Shown one piece after another: positions 21,853-31,228 of a DNA stretch of 38,250 nucleotides; within the stretch, counting starts at the first letter, position 1, and every line of letters starts with the position of its first letter. Source of the stretch: a virus; IMG/VR virus record IMGVR_UViG_3300025322_000086, positions 1 to 38,250 of that record; one strand, 5' to 3'. Under the pieces are notes generated by a model that worked only from the letters and a program-made list of their open reading frames with translations, made no database searches and was not told where the DNA came from. A program made the translations under genes and the position numbers.

Positions 21853-23547
21853 ATGGCAAAGCTACAGCTAAAGGAACTAACAGTCTCTTACTTCAAGTCT
21901 TTCGGGCGGCAACAATCTATCGACTTTGAGCATCTTTCCTATGGCTTATACCACTTGACGGGCGTCAATCACGCAGAGCCAGAATTAGGTGCTAATGGTA
22001 TCGGCAAGTCATCCCTATTAGAAGCAATCCATTGGGCGCTATTTGGCGAAAGCACCGTCAGCGGGATTAGAAATCCACAACTAAAAAATTGGTCTGCGGC
22101 AAAGCCGCCGCGGGTGGTCCTCAAATTCACTCTTGACGGCGCAGAGCACCGCATCGAACGCGTAGCAAGTGAAATCACCCTTGATGGTGAAATTGTCGAC
22201 CAAGAATCGGTCGACAGGCTTCTGAACTTCCCAAGCGATGCGTTCACCGCAATCACTTACCACGCACAATTCGCGCCCACATTCGCTGACCTGAAGCCAG
22301 CCCAGCAAATGGAGGCCTTCTCTGCGGCCCTGAACCTACAAACCTGGGAACATGCAAGCTACAACGCAGGACGTCAGGCCTCAATCCATGAGAGCGAACA
22401 AACAAGCAAGCAGCTCGTGTTAGCCCAAGCAATAGGCAAGCTTGAGCAATTAGAAGTTGAAATGGGCGGATGTGAGCGGCGCATGCAACAGCATGACAAC
22501 AACGCAAAGCGCCAGCACACTGAACTTGCCACACAACTAAAGCAACTATTAAAGGACGCCCCAGCCAATCGAGACAAAGAACTGAACCAAGCAGAGCGGG
22601 CACTTATTGCCCTGCGGCAAGAATACACCAAGCGCTGTGAGTTGCGGGCAGTGCTAGCAGAAAAGGCTGCACACTATGACAACCACCCGCGAAAGTGCCC
22701 GACATGCGGGCGCCCGTGGGCCCTTAATAATAAGGCGGAACTTGGTGTAGCAAGACAAAAGCTGGCTGAAATAAACGCAGAGGTAAGCAGAGCTAAAAAG
22801 GACATAGACAGGGCGCAATCAGCAATCACAGCACTGCACCAACACGCTCAAGACGTAGTGCGCCATCAAGCACACGTCGAACAGCTCAGAAGCGATTTAA
22901 ATCAGCCCCAGACGAACCCCTACAAAAGCCAACTTGCCGCGTTGCACAAAACCATATTGACGCTCAAGCATGAAACGATAACGCCGCTTAAGGCCGCGGT
23001 CGCTGAATGTGCTCGCGCACAAGAGGCCGCCCTATTCTGGGCAAAGAACTTCAAGCTGTTGCGCCTGTCGTTGATTGAAGCGAGCCTTGCCCAGCTACAG
23101 TCGGCTACCAATCGCTACCTATACGATTTGGGCTTGCTCGACTGGACTGTTACCTTTGAAGTCGAGCGGGAGACAACAACAAAAAACATCGCTAGGAATT
23201 TCTACGTCACTGTCAATGCACCCCACGTGCAACGAGCGGTACCCTGGGGCGTGTGGAGCGGCGGCGAAGCCCAACGCCTACGCATTGCTTTAGCCCTCGG
23301 GTTCGCTGAGCTCGTCAGCGCATGCTTGGGCTACTCGTGTAATGTCGAGTTGTGGGATGAGCCAACTACATGGTTATCAATAGAAGGCAGAGAGCGCTTG
23401 TTATCGTGCTTAGCAGAACGGGCGCGTGATGAGCAACGCATTATCATTGTTGCTGACCACCGCGCCCTTGATTTTGGCGGCTTCACAGGCACAATATCGC
23501 TAACCAAAAACGAACATACCCAACTTACTGTACGACCACTAGCTTGA
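21853..23547 (+). CDS. SbcC/Rad50-like ATPase subunit
   Basis: A 564-residue SMC-family protein. Walker A is GANGIGKS (residues 46-53), the zinc hook CPTC is at 282-285 between two short coiled coils, the signature motif WSGGEAQRLR begins at 468, then Walker B VELWDEP and an H-loop VADHR. It is much shorter than bacterial SbcC, as in T4 gp46-type proteins. The frame is open to a GTG at 21799, but MAKLQLKELTVSYFKSFG is the standard family start. It partners the SbcD-like protein encoded upstream. Confidence 0.87.
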   Translation: MAKLQLKELTVSYFKSFGRQQSIDFEHLSYGLYHLTGVNHAEPELGANGIGKSSLLEAIHWALFGESTVSGIRNPQLKNWSAAKPPRVVLKFTLDGAEHRIERVASEITLDGEIVDQESVDRLLNFPSDAFTAITYHAQFAPTFADLKPAQQMEAFSAALNLQTWEHASYNAGRQASIHESEQTSKQLVLAQAIGKLEQLEVEMGGCERRMQQHDNNAKRQHTELATQLKQLLKDAPANRDKELNQAERALIALRQEYTKRCELRAVLAEKAAHYDNHPRKCPTCGRPWALNNKAELGVARQKLAEINAEVSRAKKDIDRAQSAITALHQHAQDVVRHQAHVEQLRSDLNQPQTNPYKSQLAALHKTILTLKHETITPLKAAVAECARAQEAALFWAKNFKLLRLSLIEASLAQLQSATNRYLYDLGLLDWTVTFEVERETTTKNIARNFYVTVNAPHVQRAVPWGVWSGGEAQRLRIALALGFAELVSACLGYSCNVELWDEPTTWLSIEGRERLLSCLAERARDEQRIIIVADHRALDFGGFTGTISLTKNEHTQLTVRPLA

Positions 23548-23560
23548 AAAGGAGGATGAA

Positions 23561-23827
23561 ATGAAAAATACCCAAGTAGGCAGGCTTGCATTCAGAAAGG
23601 AGGGAAAATACTGGAATTGTTATTACGCCTTACCCAACACCATGAAGAACGCCCTGCATTTAGGAAGTGTTCAATTGCAATATGTGGAAGACCCTGTAAT
23701 AAAGGATATGTTTATGGAACTAATGCGCTCGATAGCTCACCGTACCATCAAAGAGGCTCTTGGCGTCTCACTTGAATGGGGTGGCGCACAAACAGCGCCC
23801 GAATGTGAACGCTCTGGCCATGATTGA
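23561..23827 (+). CDS. Hypothetical protein ending the rightward operon
   Basis: Unrecognised 88-residue protein (MKNTQVGRLAFRKEGKYWNC) preceded by a strong AAGGAGGATGAA ribosome binding site. It is the last rightward gene. Its stop codon directly abuts the stop codon of the convergent tail gene with no space, and I find no terminator hairpin between them. Confidence 0.65.
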   Translation: MKNTQVGRLAFRKEGKYWNCYYALPNTMKNALHLGSVQLQYVEDPVIKDMFMELMRSIAHRTIKEALGVSLEWGGAQTAPECERSGHD

Positions 23828-25111
23828 CTATTGCACTGTCACTGTCTTGAGTCCAGTCGGCTGGTTGTAGGCCGTAACGGTAACAATATCCTTATCAAGG
23901 ACTAGGGTGCCTCCGTTCTGAGTTACTGCGGCCCACGTACGCGGCTCAGTCGAGCGGGTTCCATCGAGACGGCCGCCGTTCAACGTAACCCCAGTATTCG
24001 CATTGCCTCCTGACTTGATGTGATTATCAAGCACCTCGCCGCCATTCACCTGCAATGCCGTCGTAGTAAAGTCGCCCTCTATTAACAAATTGCCGCCGTT
24101 CACTTCGATGCCAGTAACCGTGGCAGCTGCTTGCAAGAGATTGTTGCCTCCGTTCTGGTCGTAGTTCGTTAGCGTGACGCCATCGCCGACAAACACCCGC
24201 GTGCTTGTTGATGGGTCACTGACGCTCAACTTGTTAAGGATCGAAGTCTCGCCAGGGGCGTCAACTCCGATACCGAAGCCGCCAGGGGCGCTGCGGATAT
24301 AAACATCAGATGCCGTATCGTTACATAGATACCTAAAGACCGGTTGGTTAGCATCGATGCTCGCTGCCGCCGTATTGTGTACGAGCAGCTTGGGCGCCCC
24401 TGCATCCGTGTTGTTGATTTTAACGCGAGCAGCACCGGCCGCAAGGGCGGGTGAGAAGTTTACACCCCATTCAATCAAGTCAATCGGGGCCTTGAAGTAG
24501 TGCGGACGGTACTCACTAACTTGCGTTGTCGAATACGTCCTACCGTCAGCACTAATGGCAAATTGGTTGCGGTCAAGACCAAACCTACCCGTGAATGATT
24601 GATAGCCAACAAGTTCAACGAGGTCAAGCGTGCTTTGGTCGAGGTCCCAGCAGATATCGGTAGCAAGGTCCTTGAGGAGTACCGTGTCACCATCAGCGGG
24701 CACAGCTCCATCAGACCAGTTATCCGCAGAACCCCAGTGATTTGGTCCTGCTGAGGTGGTTGCGGTCGTGAAGTCAGTTACCGTACCTGTGCCAGCACCC
24801 GTCTTAGTAAGCGCCGCGGTGAATGGACATCCTGAAATATCAGCAGTCCCACGAACCACCCCTGAGCCGGGAGCCGACCAAGTAACGGCAGCGAAGTATG
24901 GATGGGTTGAAGCATTTGCCGCGGCAACCAAGTCGATTGCCGTTTGGTTGGCGCTTGTATTGCCAGGCACCGACACCGCCTTGGTAAAAGGACTGATACC
25001 CACCGTTAAGATAAAGGTATTGTTTGCGGGCGTTGCGTCAACCGAATTGATGGTGGCATTTGAAATCTGCGCCACTTTCGTTGCATTGCCGGTGTAGTAT
25101 TTGGTAGCCAT
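23828..25111 (-). CDS. Beta-helix tail or receptor-binding protein
   Basis: A 427-residue protein rich in Thr, Asn, Ala and Gly. After an N-terminal segment it contains HWGSADNWSDGAVPADGDTVLL (residues about 128-149), a pattern common at the start of beta-helical surface proteins. The C-terminal half has repeated VNGG and LNGG turns (for example VNGGNLLIEGD) spaced like a right-handed beta-helix. It is probably a tail fibre or spike contacting the host surface. As the last gene of the structural operon, this is the usual place for a host-range protein. Confidence 0.65.
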   Translation of the reverse strand: MATKYYTGNATKVAQISNATINSVDATPANNTFILTVGISPFTKAVSVPGNTSANQTAIDLVAAANASTHPYFAAVTWSAPGSGVVRGTADISGCPFTAALTKTGAGTGTVTDFTTATTSAGPNHWGSADNWSDGAVPADGDTVLLKDLATDICWDLDQSTLDLVELVGYQSFTGRFGLDRNQFAISADGRTYSTTQVSEYRPHYFKAPIDLIEWGVNFSPALAAGAARVKINNTDAGAPKLLVHNTAAASIDANQPVFRYLCNDTASDVYIRSAPGGFGIGVDAPGETSILNKLSVSDPSTSTRVFVGDGVTLTNYDQNGGNNLLQAAATVTGIEVNGGNLLIEGDFTTTALQVNGGEVLDNHIKSGGNANTGVTLNGGRLDGTRSTEPRTWAAVTQNGGTLVLDKDIVTVTAYNQPTGLKTVTVQ

Positions 25112-25123
25112 TAATTTTCTCCT

Positions 25124-26296
25124 CTAAACTTGCAATCCGCCTAAGTTCAATATTGCATCAACTTGTAGGCCGGAATCAACGCCTGAACAAGACCCATTAA
25201 ATTGTTGCCACTGGGCACCTGTCCATTCAACGAAGTTCTTAAACCCAGTTACATCCGCGGTATCAGTATCGATATCGTAGCCAGCACGGTTGAATGACCC
25301 GCCAATAAGTAGGCTCGTACCCCAGGACTCAAATGATGTGACGGTGCCCTCATCGAGCGCAGCTGTATCGTAAAGGCCAACACGCGGCGGTGTGCCAAGC
25401 GCAGTTGCAGTTCCGGTAGTCACCACAGCGATGCTGTTAAGCCGGTCGCCGTAGCTACCAAACCCATCGCGATACGCGAGACCATAATTCCCGCCAAAGT
25501 AGATTTTTCCTCCATGAAAAATAATTGCGCGTCCGTTTTGATTCATGACCGCTGGGTCGGGGTCCGCGGGCGAGCCATCAACTGAGCCGCCTAAGCCAGT
25601 AAATGAATCGGCAGGTGTCCAGGTATAAGCACTAGAAAAATCCACCCCGTCCATTGATACGTTTAAATCCTTGATGCCATAAAACGAGCCAACACCATTG
25701 GGGTGCAACCACAGCACCCCCGCTCCGCCTGACCAGTCTTTCGTTGTTACCGTCCAGGAGCCATCGCCGGACCCGTAGGCTAAAAAATCGAAGCGGCTGC
25801 CGCTACGTGATATCGCAATGCCAACGCCGTCAGAGCAAACCTCGAGGACGCCAGCCCACCCAGAGGGCATCGTCACAGCACTCCAGGTTGCGCCATCGAA
25901 GCGGCGCAATTCAGTTGAGCGTGCCACATAGAGGTAGTCGCCCAACACGGCCAGCTTATTCGCGAATCCAACAGGTGCCCCGGTATCTACCCAAGCACTG
26001 CCATTCCACTTTCTCACACATTGCAAGGAGGCAGTACCACCACAAGCGTAAAGCTCATCATTGAAGATTGCAAAATCCACTGGGACAAAACTTGTTCCTG
26101 GATTACCGAGTGCTGACCATACGCCAGTTGCCTTACGGAAAATAGCAACACGATTAACCGAGATACCGTTAAACGTAGCAAAATCACCGCCAACCACGAT
26201 GTCACCTGCCAAATCAGCGCTGCCGCGGGCATGCAATGCGGACTCTATAAATGCGCCTAGTGGTGATTGATCGAAGCTATCGAAGGTGCTTACCAT
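25124..26296 (-). CDS. Beta-propeller-like tail protein
   Basis: A 390-residue protein with recurrent blade-like segments, such as VVGGDFATFNGISVNRVAIF and LLIGGSFNRAGYD, and many Trp, Gly and Asp residues. This resembles propeller repeats that read 'GG.F...G...v..ia.w'. It is likely a tail-tip or appendage protein, perhaps carbohydrate binding. The frame is open upstream to 26317, but the ATG at 26296 overlaps the previous stop (TGATG). Confidence 0.6.
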   Translation of the reverse strand: MVSTFDSFDQSPLGAFIESALHARGSADLAGDIVVGGDFATFNGISVNRVAIFRKATGVWSALGNPGTSFVPVDFAIFNDELYACGGTASLQCVRKWNGSAWVDTGAPVGFANKLAVLGDYLYVARSTELRRFDGATWSAVTMPSGWAGVLEVCSDGVGIAISRSGSRFDFLAYGSGDGSWTVTTKDWSGGAGVLWLHPNGVGSFYGIKDLNVSMDGVDFSSAYTWTPADSFTGLGGSVDGSPADPDPAVMNQNGRAIIFHGGKIYFGGNYGLAYRDGFGSYGDRLNSIAVVTTGTATALGTPPRVGLYDTAALDEGTVTSFESWGTSLLIGGSFNRAGYDIDTDTADVTGFKNFVEWTGAQWQQFNGSCSGVDSGLQVDAILNLGGLQV

Positions 26297-26832
26297 CACT
26301 GCGCCTTTTTCGCCCATGCGCGGCCATCGACGTTCAAGTCAAGCCAACCAACCGCAACATCAACATTATCCACAGTGCGAGTAACACTCGTGCCGCCTAC
26401 GATGTTGCTGGCTGCATAGATAATGTCGCCCTCAAGGTAACTAGGAACAATCACCTGGGTTTCGGTATCCGCCCCAAGAGTTGCAACCCGCTCGCTTGCT
26501 GATGTGTACGTGTAGGTGGTACTGCCGCGTTCATCTATCTCACGCAGTTGGTAGGGTTTTGCAACGGCAATGTCCTCTGCCGATTCCACCCCATCGATAA
26601 GCTGGCGGCAAATTAGGTAATCTGATGCAACGCTCTGCACAGCAAACTGTGCGATAGTGTTCTGTGCTTGACCGCGGGAGGCCACCTGACGGGGCCCAGC
26701 AGTGCCGCTCGTCAAAGCGTCGAGCGTCTTGGCCATCTGGTTTAGTTTGGTCGCGGTGAGTGGGTCGCCGCGCCGCCACTTCTCGACACGCCGCGTTACG
26801 TTCTGCCGTGAGTTGGTGGGCGGTGAAGGCAT
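26296..26832 (-). CDS. Tail-tip structural protein, 178 residues
   Basis: Soluble protein with WRRGDPLTATKLNQMAKTLDALT (residues about 19-41), a segment found near the N-terminus of many phage structural proteins. A beta-rich C-terminal domain ends VGWLDLNVDGRAWAK. It starts in a TAATG overlap with the upstream gene. It is probably part of the tail tip or fibre attachment, but no exact family is assigned. Confidence 0.6.
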   Translation of the reverse strand: MPSPPTNSRQNVTRRVEKWRRGDPLTATKLNQMAKTLDALTSGTAGPRQVASRGQAQNTIAQFAVQSVASDYLICRQLIDGVESAEDIAVAKPYQLREIDERGSTTYTYTSASERVATLGADTETQVIVPSYLEGDIIYAASNIVGGTSVTRTVDNVDVAVGWLDLNVDGRAWAKKAQ

Positions 26833-27644
26833 TACGGCAAGTTCAGGGTAGAAAAATCTATTTCAGGATACACCCGCGCAACCAATATACCATTAGCTGT
26901 GCGGCCGCTGCCCGGCAGCACCACCTGTTCGTGGGGCTGGCCTGTGCCCTCATCGATGTAAACCAACTGGGCATCCCACAGCTCACGCGCTAACTGTAGT
27001 TCATACTCGACATCCCAGCCCGTCTCTAAGTCGCGGAAGTTCCCCTCGATTCGTGTCATCAACCACGCCCTGGGAGGTTGGCTATAGAGATAGCCAGAAT
27101 TTACCTTACCAACAAAATTCAGGGCCTTCTGGAAGGGGCTGTACTTCTCTCTGCGTGAAATCCTAATAACGGGCAGCGGCACTTGCACATCAACCGTTGC
27201 CAACTGCTTTTTAACCGTTATCGCTTGCTGGCCCGCTGAATCTGTACTGCGTATGTCAATCGACACCTCAAGCGGATTATTGTCTTTGTCTCGCTGCCTG
27301 GACACTGACTGCAATGTTGCACCCACAGTGATAGAGCCGCTCTGTTCGCCCGTGCCACCTGTCGTGCTATCAGGCGAAGATTCAGTGATGGAAGGTGGGC
27401 GATAAGTGCAAGAAATCTCCGCGCTAGTAGGGCCCTGCGGAGCAACATTTATCTCCTGCACCCGTAATGCGGTATCGTCTGGATGCGGGTCGCCGTACCT
27501 CGGCAACCGAGTGTCCTTCAGCGCAGTCAGTAGCCGGCCTGAAGCGCTGCCAGTAATTTCCGTCAGATAAAAAACACGGGTTACCTCTACGCCATTGGCC
27601 CCTTGCTTGGCAGATGAACCCTCAACACGTTCTGAAATTAGCAT
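26832..27644 (-). CDS. Structural protein following the tape measure
   Basis: A 270-residue beta-rich protein without a clear family. Its position directly after the tape measure gene is where distal tail, hub or tail-associated proteins occur. I choose the ATG at 27644 (MLISERVEGSSAKQG), which has AAAGGAAAATAGGA upstream and lies 13 bases after the tape measure stop. The open frame to 27716 would overlap the tape measure by about 60 bases. Confidence 0.6.
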   Translation of the reverse strand: MLISERVEGSSAKQGANGVEVTRVFYLTEITGSASGRLLTALKDTRLPRYGDPHPDDTALRVQEINVAPQGPTSAEISCTYRPPSITESSPDSTTGGTGEQSGSITVGATLQSVSRQRDKDNNPLEVSIDIRSTDSAGQQAITVKKQLATVDVQVPLPVIRISRREKYSPFQKALNFVGKVNSGYLYSQPPRAWLMTRIEGNFRDLETGWDVEYELQLARELWDAQLVYIDEGTGQPHEQVVLPGSGRTANGILVARVYPEIDFSTLNLP

Positions 27645-27657
27645 TCCTATTTTCCTT

Positions 27658-29268
27658 TTACGCTGCAACAGCAACCGTACTTGAAGTTTTACGACCAAGC
27701 ACGACGAGCTGAGCAAGCAACGCGTTGGTTACTTTCAATTGAGGGTCAGTGACTTCTTGCTTAGCCCGTTGTGAGGCCACCACGATGTCCTTAAAACTTA
27801 CCTGGCGGGCTTGGCCCTCAAGCCTGATTTGCTCAATCTCAGCAAGGCCGGCTTCTCGTGCTTGCCTGAATGCGTCGACCACTGCGCGTTCAAATGTCGT
27901 TGGGTCTATAACACCCGAGAGGCGCAATGCCTTTAATTTAATCAGCTCAGCAGTGAAGGCCTCAACCGGCGTCCGTGTCTGTTCAAATAGGCGCTTACCC
28001 TCCTCCAGTTGTTTTTTCTGCATCTCCATTGCACTGATATTCTGTAGTGCGGCGGCCGCCTGTTCCAATTGACTGCCTGTCGCACCCTTCAGACTCAATT
28101 TATACAGTTCAACTTGGGTACGGGCCTTGCCAAAAGTGAGGGCTTCGAGTTCCAATCCTTTGATGAGTTCATCTATCTGCGCCCCAGCCATGCTCGCAGA
28201 CTCACTAATCCCCTCAGCAAGGACGTCATTCGCCGCGAGCATCCCACCGCCCGCAGTTGTGCCACCACCCGCAGCCTGCCCCCACAATTTATCGAATGCT
28301 GTTCCAACGTCAGCAACGTCGGATTTTATGTCGCGTAGTGGGTCTAAGAAGGCGTTTGCAATGTCACCAAAACCCTTGCCCTGGAATATCGCCATCAACC
28401 CTTCTATTGGCGAGCGCAATATATCGCCCACAATCTCAAAGCTATTCTTTATCGCGACGACGCCAATCACCATGGCCTTAAGCGCTTGTGTAATGCCGTC
28501 GAAGGCCAGGCGAACCGCGTCACTTTGCGCTGCACCCTCAGCAAGTCCTTTAACCATCTCTGACAGTGGGGTCAGCAACGGCAGGACGGCCTTGGTCAGC
28601 AATCCCCTGGTCACCAATTGCAATTCGGCCATGCGGTCGCCAAACTCATCGGCCGCGCGGCCTGCATTATCGCTGAGTGATATGCCCAATGAAGTAAAGC
28701 GTGCCTCTAGTTTAGCGATTCCTGCCGCGCCTTCATTCAGCAGGGGCAGTAAGTCGGTGCCCGACCGCCCAAAGAATTTTACCGCTAACGCGGTTTCTCG
28801 CACACCAGGAGGCATCGCCTTGAAGCGTTCGGCAAGGTCACGCAGTAGTTGGGTCTGTGTCTTCGTGCGGCCTTGCGTGTCGGTGATAGATACGCCTACA
28901 TCAGCAAATGTTGCACGAGCCTCACGCATGCCACTTACCGCATCAAAGGCGACGCGCGCCATCCTGCGCATGCCGATTGCTAATGCTTCTGTCGTTACCT
29001 CTGACTGCTCAGCGGCAAAAGACAGTGCCTGGAATTCTGGGACAGTCAGGCCTAATTTCTGTGCCTGCTTTGCGGTTTGCTCTACGGCCCCGGCTATGTT
29101 GATTACGCTACCGACAATCTGCTGGCCAACAAATCCTGTAGCGAGTGTAGCAAAGCCCGTGCGTGCAGTTGCGATGAAGCCACCAACGCTGGACCGAGCT
29201 TGGTCCATGCCCGACAGGAAATTACTAAGTCGGGCAGTCAGACCAAAGCTAAGATTAGCGACAGCCAT
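27658..29268 (-). CDS. Tail tape measure protein
   Basis: A 536-residue helical protein with the usual N-terminal layout (LTARLSNFLSGMDQARSSVGGF), a hydrophobic Gly/Ala/Ile stretch (about 40-65), a middle PhageMin-like region (ALAIGMRRMARVAF) and a Gln/Lys-rich C-terminus. Tape measures set tail length. At roughly 0.15 nm per residue this one would give a tail near 80 nm, consistent with a short siphovirus tail. It follows the chaperone genes as in lambda-like and HK97-like phages. Confidence 0.88.
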   Translation of the reverse strand: MAVANLSFGLTARLSNFLSGMDQARSSVGGFIATARTGFATLATGFVGQQIVGSVINIAGAVEQTAKQAQKLGLTVPEFQALSFAAEQSEVTTEALAIGMRRMARVAFDAVSGMREARATFADVGVSITDTQGRTKTQTQLLRDLAERFKAMPPGVRETALAVKFFGRSGTDLLPLLNEGAAGIAKLEARFTSLGISLSDNAGRAADEFGDRMAELQLVTRGLLTKAVLPLLTPLSEMVKGLAEGAAQSDAVRLAFDGITQALKAMVIGVVAIKNSFEIVGDILRSPIEGLMAIFQGKGFGDIANAFLDPLRDIKSDVADVGTAFDKLWGQAAGGGTTAGGGMLAANDVLAEGISESASMAGAQIDELIKGLELEALTFGKARTQVELYKLSLKGATGSQLEQAAAALQNISAMEMQKKQLEEGKRLFEQTRTPVEAFTAELIKLKALRLSGVIDPTTFERAVVDAFRQAREAGLAEIEQIRLEGQARQVSFKDIVVASQRAKQEVTDPQLKVTNALLAQLVVLGRKTSSTVAVAA

Positions 29269-29597
29269 TAGGGCAGTACCGCCTTAGCGGCCATGAAGGC
29301 CTGCTTGAATAGTGCTTTCATTTGACGCCAGGATTGCTTCGGTTGGATTTTAGGGAAAAAGTCCTTGGGTTTAGTCCATGCACCCTTACGCAAACGGCCC
29401 GAGAAGTTGGCGACCGTTGATGCAACCATCGCATGGCGCCAGTTCTCGATGTCATAACCGAATGGCTCAACGTTCGCATAGAGCATCCATTGACGGAATT
29501 GTGTAGCTGAGATTGCGGCCAGCATCTTCTCAACGTCCACATGCCCGAGGGCGAGTGCGAGCCTATGAGCGAAAAGTAAATGCGGCCGCAACCTCAT
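29268..29597 (-). CDS. Tail assembly chaperone, T-like part (DUF4035-like)
   Basis: A 109-residue protein with ISATQFRQWMLYANVEPFG, typical of DUF4035 and lambda T-like chaperones, then a region (FFPKI) where related proteins have a conserved DFFP-like motif. It is likely made mainly as the C-terminal part of a -1 frameshift product of the gene upstream, and also possible from its own ATG at 29597. Together they would deliver and polymerise tail tube subunits around the tape measure. Confidence 0.8.
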   Translation of the reverse strand: MRLRPHLLFAHRLALALGHVDVEKMLAAISATQFRQWMLYANVEPFGYDIENWRHAMVASTVANFSGRLRKGAWTKPKDFFPKIQPKQSWRQMKALFKQAFMAAKAVLP

Positions 29598-29917
29598 TTT
29601 TTTGTTTCGTCCTCCTCGCCCTCAGCGGTCGCCTTGAACCCATTCACTTCCAAGGCAATCTCCGCCAGCTCATTCAGCTCCTTAAACGTAAGCTGTTTTA
29701 CAACCGCATCAAGGCCCTCGAAGTAAGGAACCATTACGCCTTCGCCACTATCCCTGTAAGCACATCGGTTGACCAGGTCACCTAGTAAAGCAGTGCGTTC
29801 CCTTAGTTCCTTTGGTACTTCCTGGAACTTCTCAGCCATCTCAACGTAGTCGATAGCCGCAAGTTCCAGGATAATCAGGCCTTCCAAAAGCCCACCCGCG
29901 TCTTGTCTCGCCCTCAT
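29594..29917 (-). CDS. Tail assembly chaperone, G-like part
   Basis: A 107-residue acidic, helical protein located between the tube gene and the tape measure, which is the lambda gpG position. It ends in EGEEDETKK over the slippery heptamer. The start has a strong AGGAGG ribosome binding site six bases before the ATG. The unshifted product would be abundant, and the shifted product joins the downstream T-like domain. Confidence 0.8.
   Translation of the reverse strand: MRARQDAGGLLEGLIILELAAIDYVEMAEKFQEVPKELRERTALLGDLVNRCAYRDSGEGVMVPYFEGLDAVVKQLTFKELNELAEIALEVNGFKATAEGEEDETKK
29597..29603 (-). promoter_or_regulatory. Programmed -1 frameshift site (A AAA AAA)
   Basis: In the minus-strand reading frame the last codons of the G-like gene are ACA AAA AAA TGA, forming a perfect X XXY YYZ slippery heptamer. 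Slipping back one base places the ribosome on ATG AGG, the exact start of the T-like gene, giving a 216-residue fusion. An AGGAGG stretch seven bases upstream could stimulate the shift, as in dnaX. Confidence 0.8.
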
Positions 29918-29944
29918 GATAGCCTCCTAAAAGTAAGTTGGTGA

Positions 29945-30328
29945 TTAGAATGTGATGCTGCCAGTCAGCTTAAACGTTGCAACGGCCTCCATGATTTCCT
30001 CATTCTCCAAGCTTATCTCGAAGCTTTGCAAGAAGGCCGCAGCTGCCCAAGTCTCAAGGTCAGGGAATGTGAGGGTCAGCGTCTCCTCAGCCCCGGTGAT
30101 AGGCACCGCTGCATCGGTATCAAACTGCATTGTCACTTGCAACGCACCAGGGTCGTAGTTATCGCCAGGCAGGAATGGCTTGCCACCGCTCGTTGCAAAC
30201 GTTGACGCGTCGACCGCGGCACGCTCGATTCCGCCCCAACTTAAACCTGTAATCCTGGATGCAAAGCCTGTAGAAAGCGATAGGGTAATCGCCGCACCGT
30301 GGCCCAAATCAGGTGTAATAGCTGGCAT
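29945..30328 (-). CDS. Major tail (tube) protein
   Basis: A 127-residue beta-rich protein matching small siphovirus tube proteins in length, sequence texture and position. It begins MPAITPDLGHGAAITLSLSTGF and has a GKPFLPGDNYDPGALQVTMQFD middle and an ETLTLTFPD strand segment. A strong TAGGAGG ribosome binding site precedes it. It would form the stacked rings of the tail tube. Confidence 0.75.
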   Translation of the reverse strand: MPAITPDLGHGAAITLSLSTGFASRITGLSWGGIERAAVDASTFATSGGKPFLPGDNYDPGALQVTMQFDTDAAVPITGAEETLTLTFPDLETWAAAAFLQSFEISLENEEIMEAVATFKLTGSITF

Positions 30329-30340
30329 TGATTTATCCTC

Positions 30341-30763
30341 CTATAAAGTAGGTAAAGATTCGCGATGCCATATCAGGTAATCTACAATCCGCCTCGATAA
30401 GGCTAACTCTGCCCCACTGCTAGGGCTCACGCTTAACCGTTGCTCATTCGCGAAACGAGCAAGCGATACAATAACACTTCCGAGTGTCCCACTTAATCCG
30501 TCAAGTTCGTTACGTAGGGCTTCGGCGATGGCTCGGGTCTCCTCTGACGTGGCGGCGTAAATATCAAACTGTATCCGGTAATCGGCCATGCCACTTGCCG
30601 CGGCGAAGTTGTGCGGACGTCGCGCGCTAACCACTGTGTAAGTAATATAAGGCCTTACGACGTTTTGCGGAATGGCATCCGGATAAATGCGTTGGCTCAC
30701 CAAGGCAGTGATGCCTGCCTGGGCGATAAGGTGAGAATACACCGCGGCCTCTAAGTCTGCCAT
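30341..30763 (-). CDS. Tail terminator / completion protein (DUF3168-like)
   Basis: A 140-residue protein with the DUF3168 pattern: LEAAVYSHLIAQAGITALV at the start, RIYPDAIPQNVVRPYITYTVV, and YRIQFDIYA. This family includes gpU-like proteins that cap the head-proximal end of the tail. The position between the HK97 gp10-like gene and the tube gene fits. Confidence 0.82.
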   Translation of the reverse strand: MADLEAAVYSHLIAQAGITALVSQRIYPDAIPQNVVRPYITYTVVSARRPHNFAAASGMADYRIQFDIYAATSEETRAIAEALRNELDGLSGTLGSVIVSLARFANEQRLSVSPSSGAELALSRRIVDYLIWHRESLPTL

Positions 30764-30764
30764 G

Positions 30765-31223
30765 TCAACGTCCCAACCTGCGTAGTTCTTGTTTGAGGAT
30801 GCGTTCCATTTCAGTCAATATGAGGGCCGCAAGTTCACCGCGGTGCTCATCAAGAGCAGGACGAATGAACGGGTACGGCGGCACCCCATCGTGGCCAAAT
30901 TCCAAAGCGTAGGGATAATAATTAGGGTCATCAGGAGGGATTTCTAGTTCCTCACGGGTAGGTGGTTCATAGCCAACCTTAATTACAGCACGGCGGCTGA
31001 TAACCCTAACCTTGGCATTAGCAAATGCCCGCCGGGTCTTACCCGTCACCTGACGCACTTTCGCCCCTGATAGATTTTGTACGACATACTGATTGGCTTG
31101 CTTCGCTGCTTGCTTCATGACTTTGCGCAGTTCCCTTACAAAACTTGCGCGTGCGATCGTATCCAGCTTTGTCAGCAGGGCGGAGAAGTCCGCAAAGTTT
31201 GCCTCGAATAGTGGTGATGGCAT
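30765..31223 (-). CDS. HK97 gp10-like tail component
   Basis: A 152-residue protein with the family's basic helical N-terminal half (KVMKQAAKQANQYVV) and the C-terminal hallmark YPYALEFGHDGVPPYPFIRPALDEH. Members act at the head-tail junction or in tail completion. The gene lies between head-tail joining and tail terminator genes, the normal order for HK97-type phages. Confidence 0.82.
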   Translation of the reverse strand: MPSPLFEANFADFSALLTKLDTIARASFVRELRKVMKQAAKQANQYVVQNLSGAKVRQVTGKTRRAFANAKVRVISRRAVIKVGYEPPTREELEIPPDDPNYYPYALEFGHDGVPPYPFIRPALDEHRGELAALILTEMERILKQELRRLGR

Positions 31224-31228
31224 GGACG

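Noticed and set aside
23815-23840. Bidirectional terminator at the convergent junction
   Set aside because: Expected there, but no inverted repeat with a T-run is present, so the transcripts probably overlap or end by another mechanism.
28127-29287. 386-codon open frame on the plus strand opposite the tape measure
   Set aside because: It mirrors the codon bias of the tape measure gene, shows low-complexity Ser/Ala/Pro composition, and has no ribosome binding site or coupling with neighbours.
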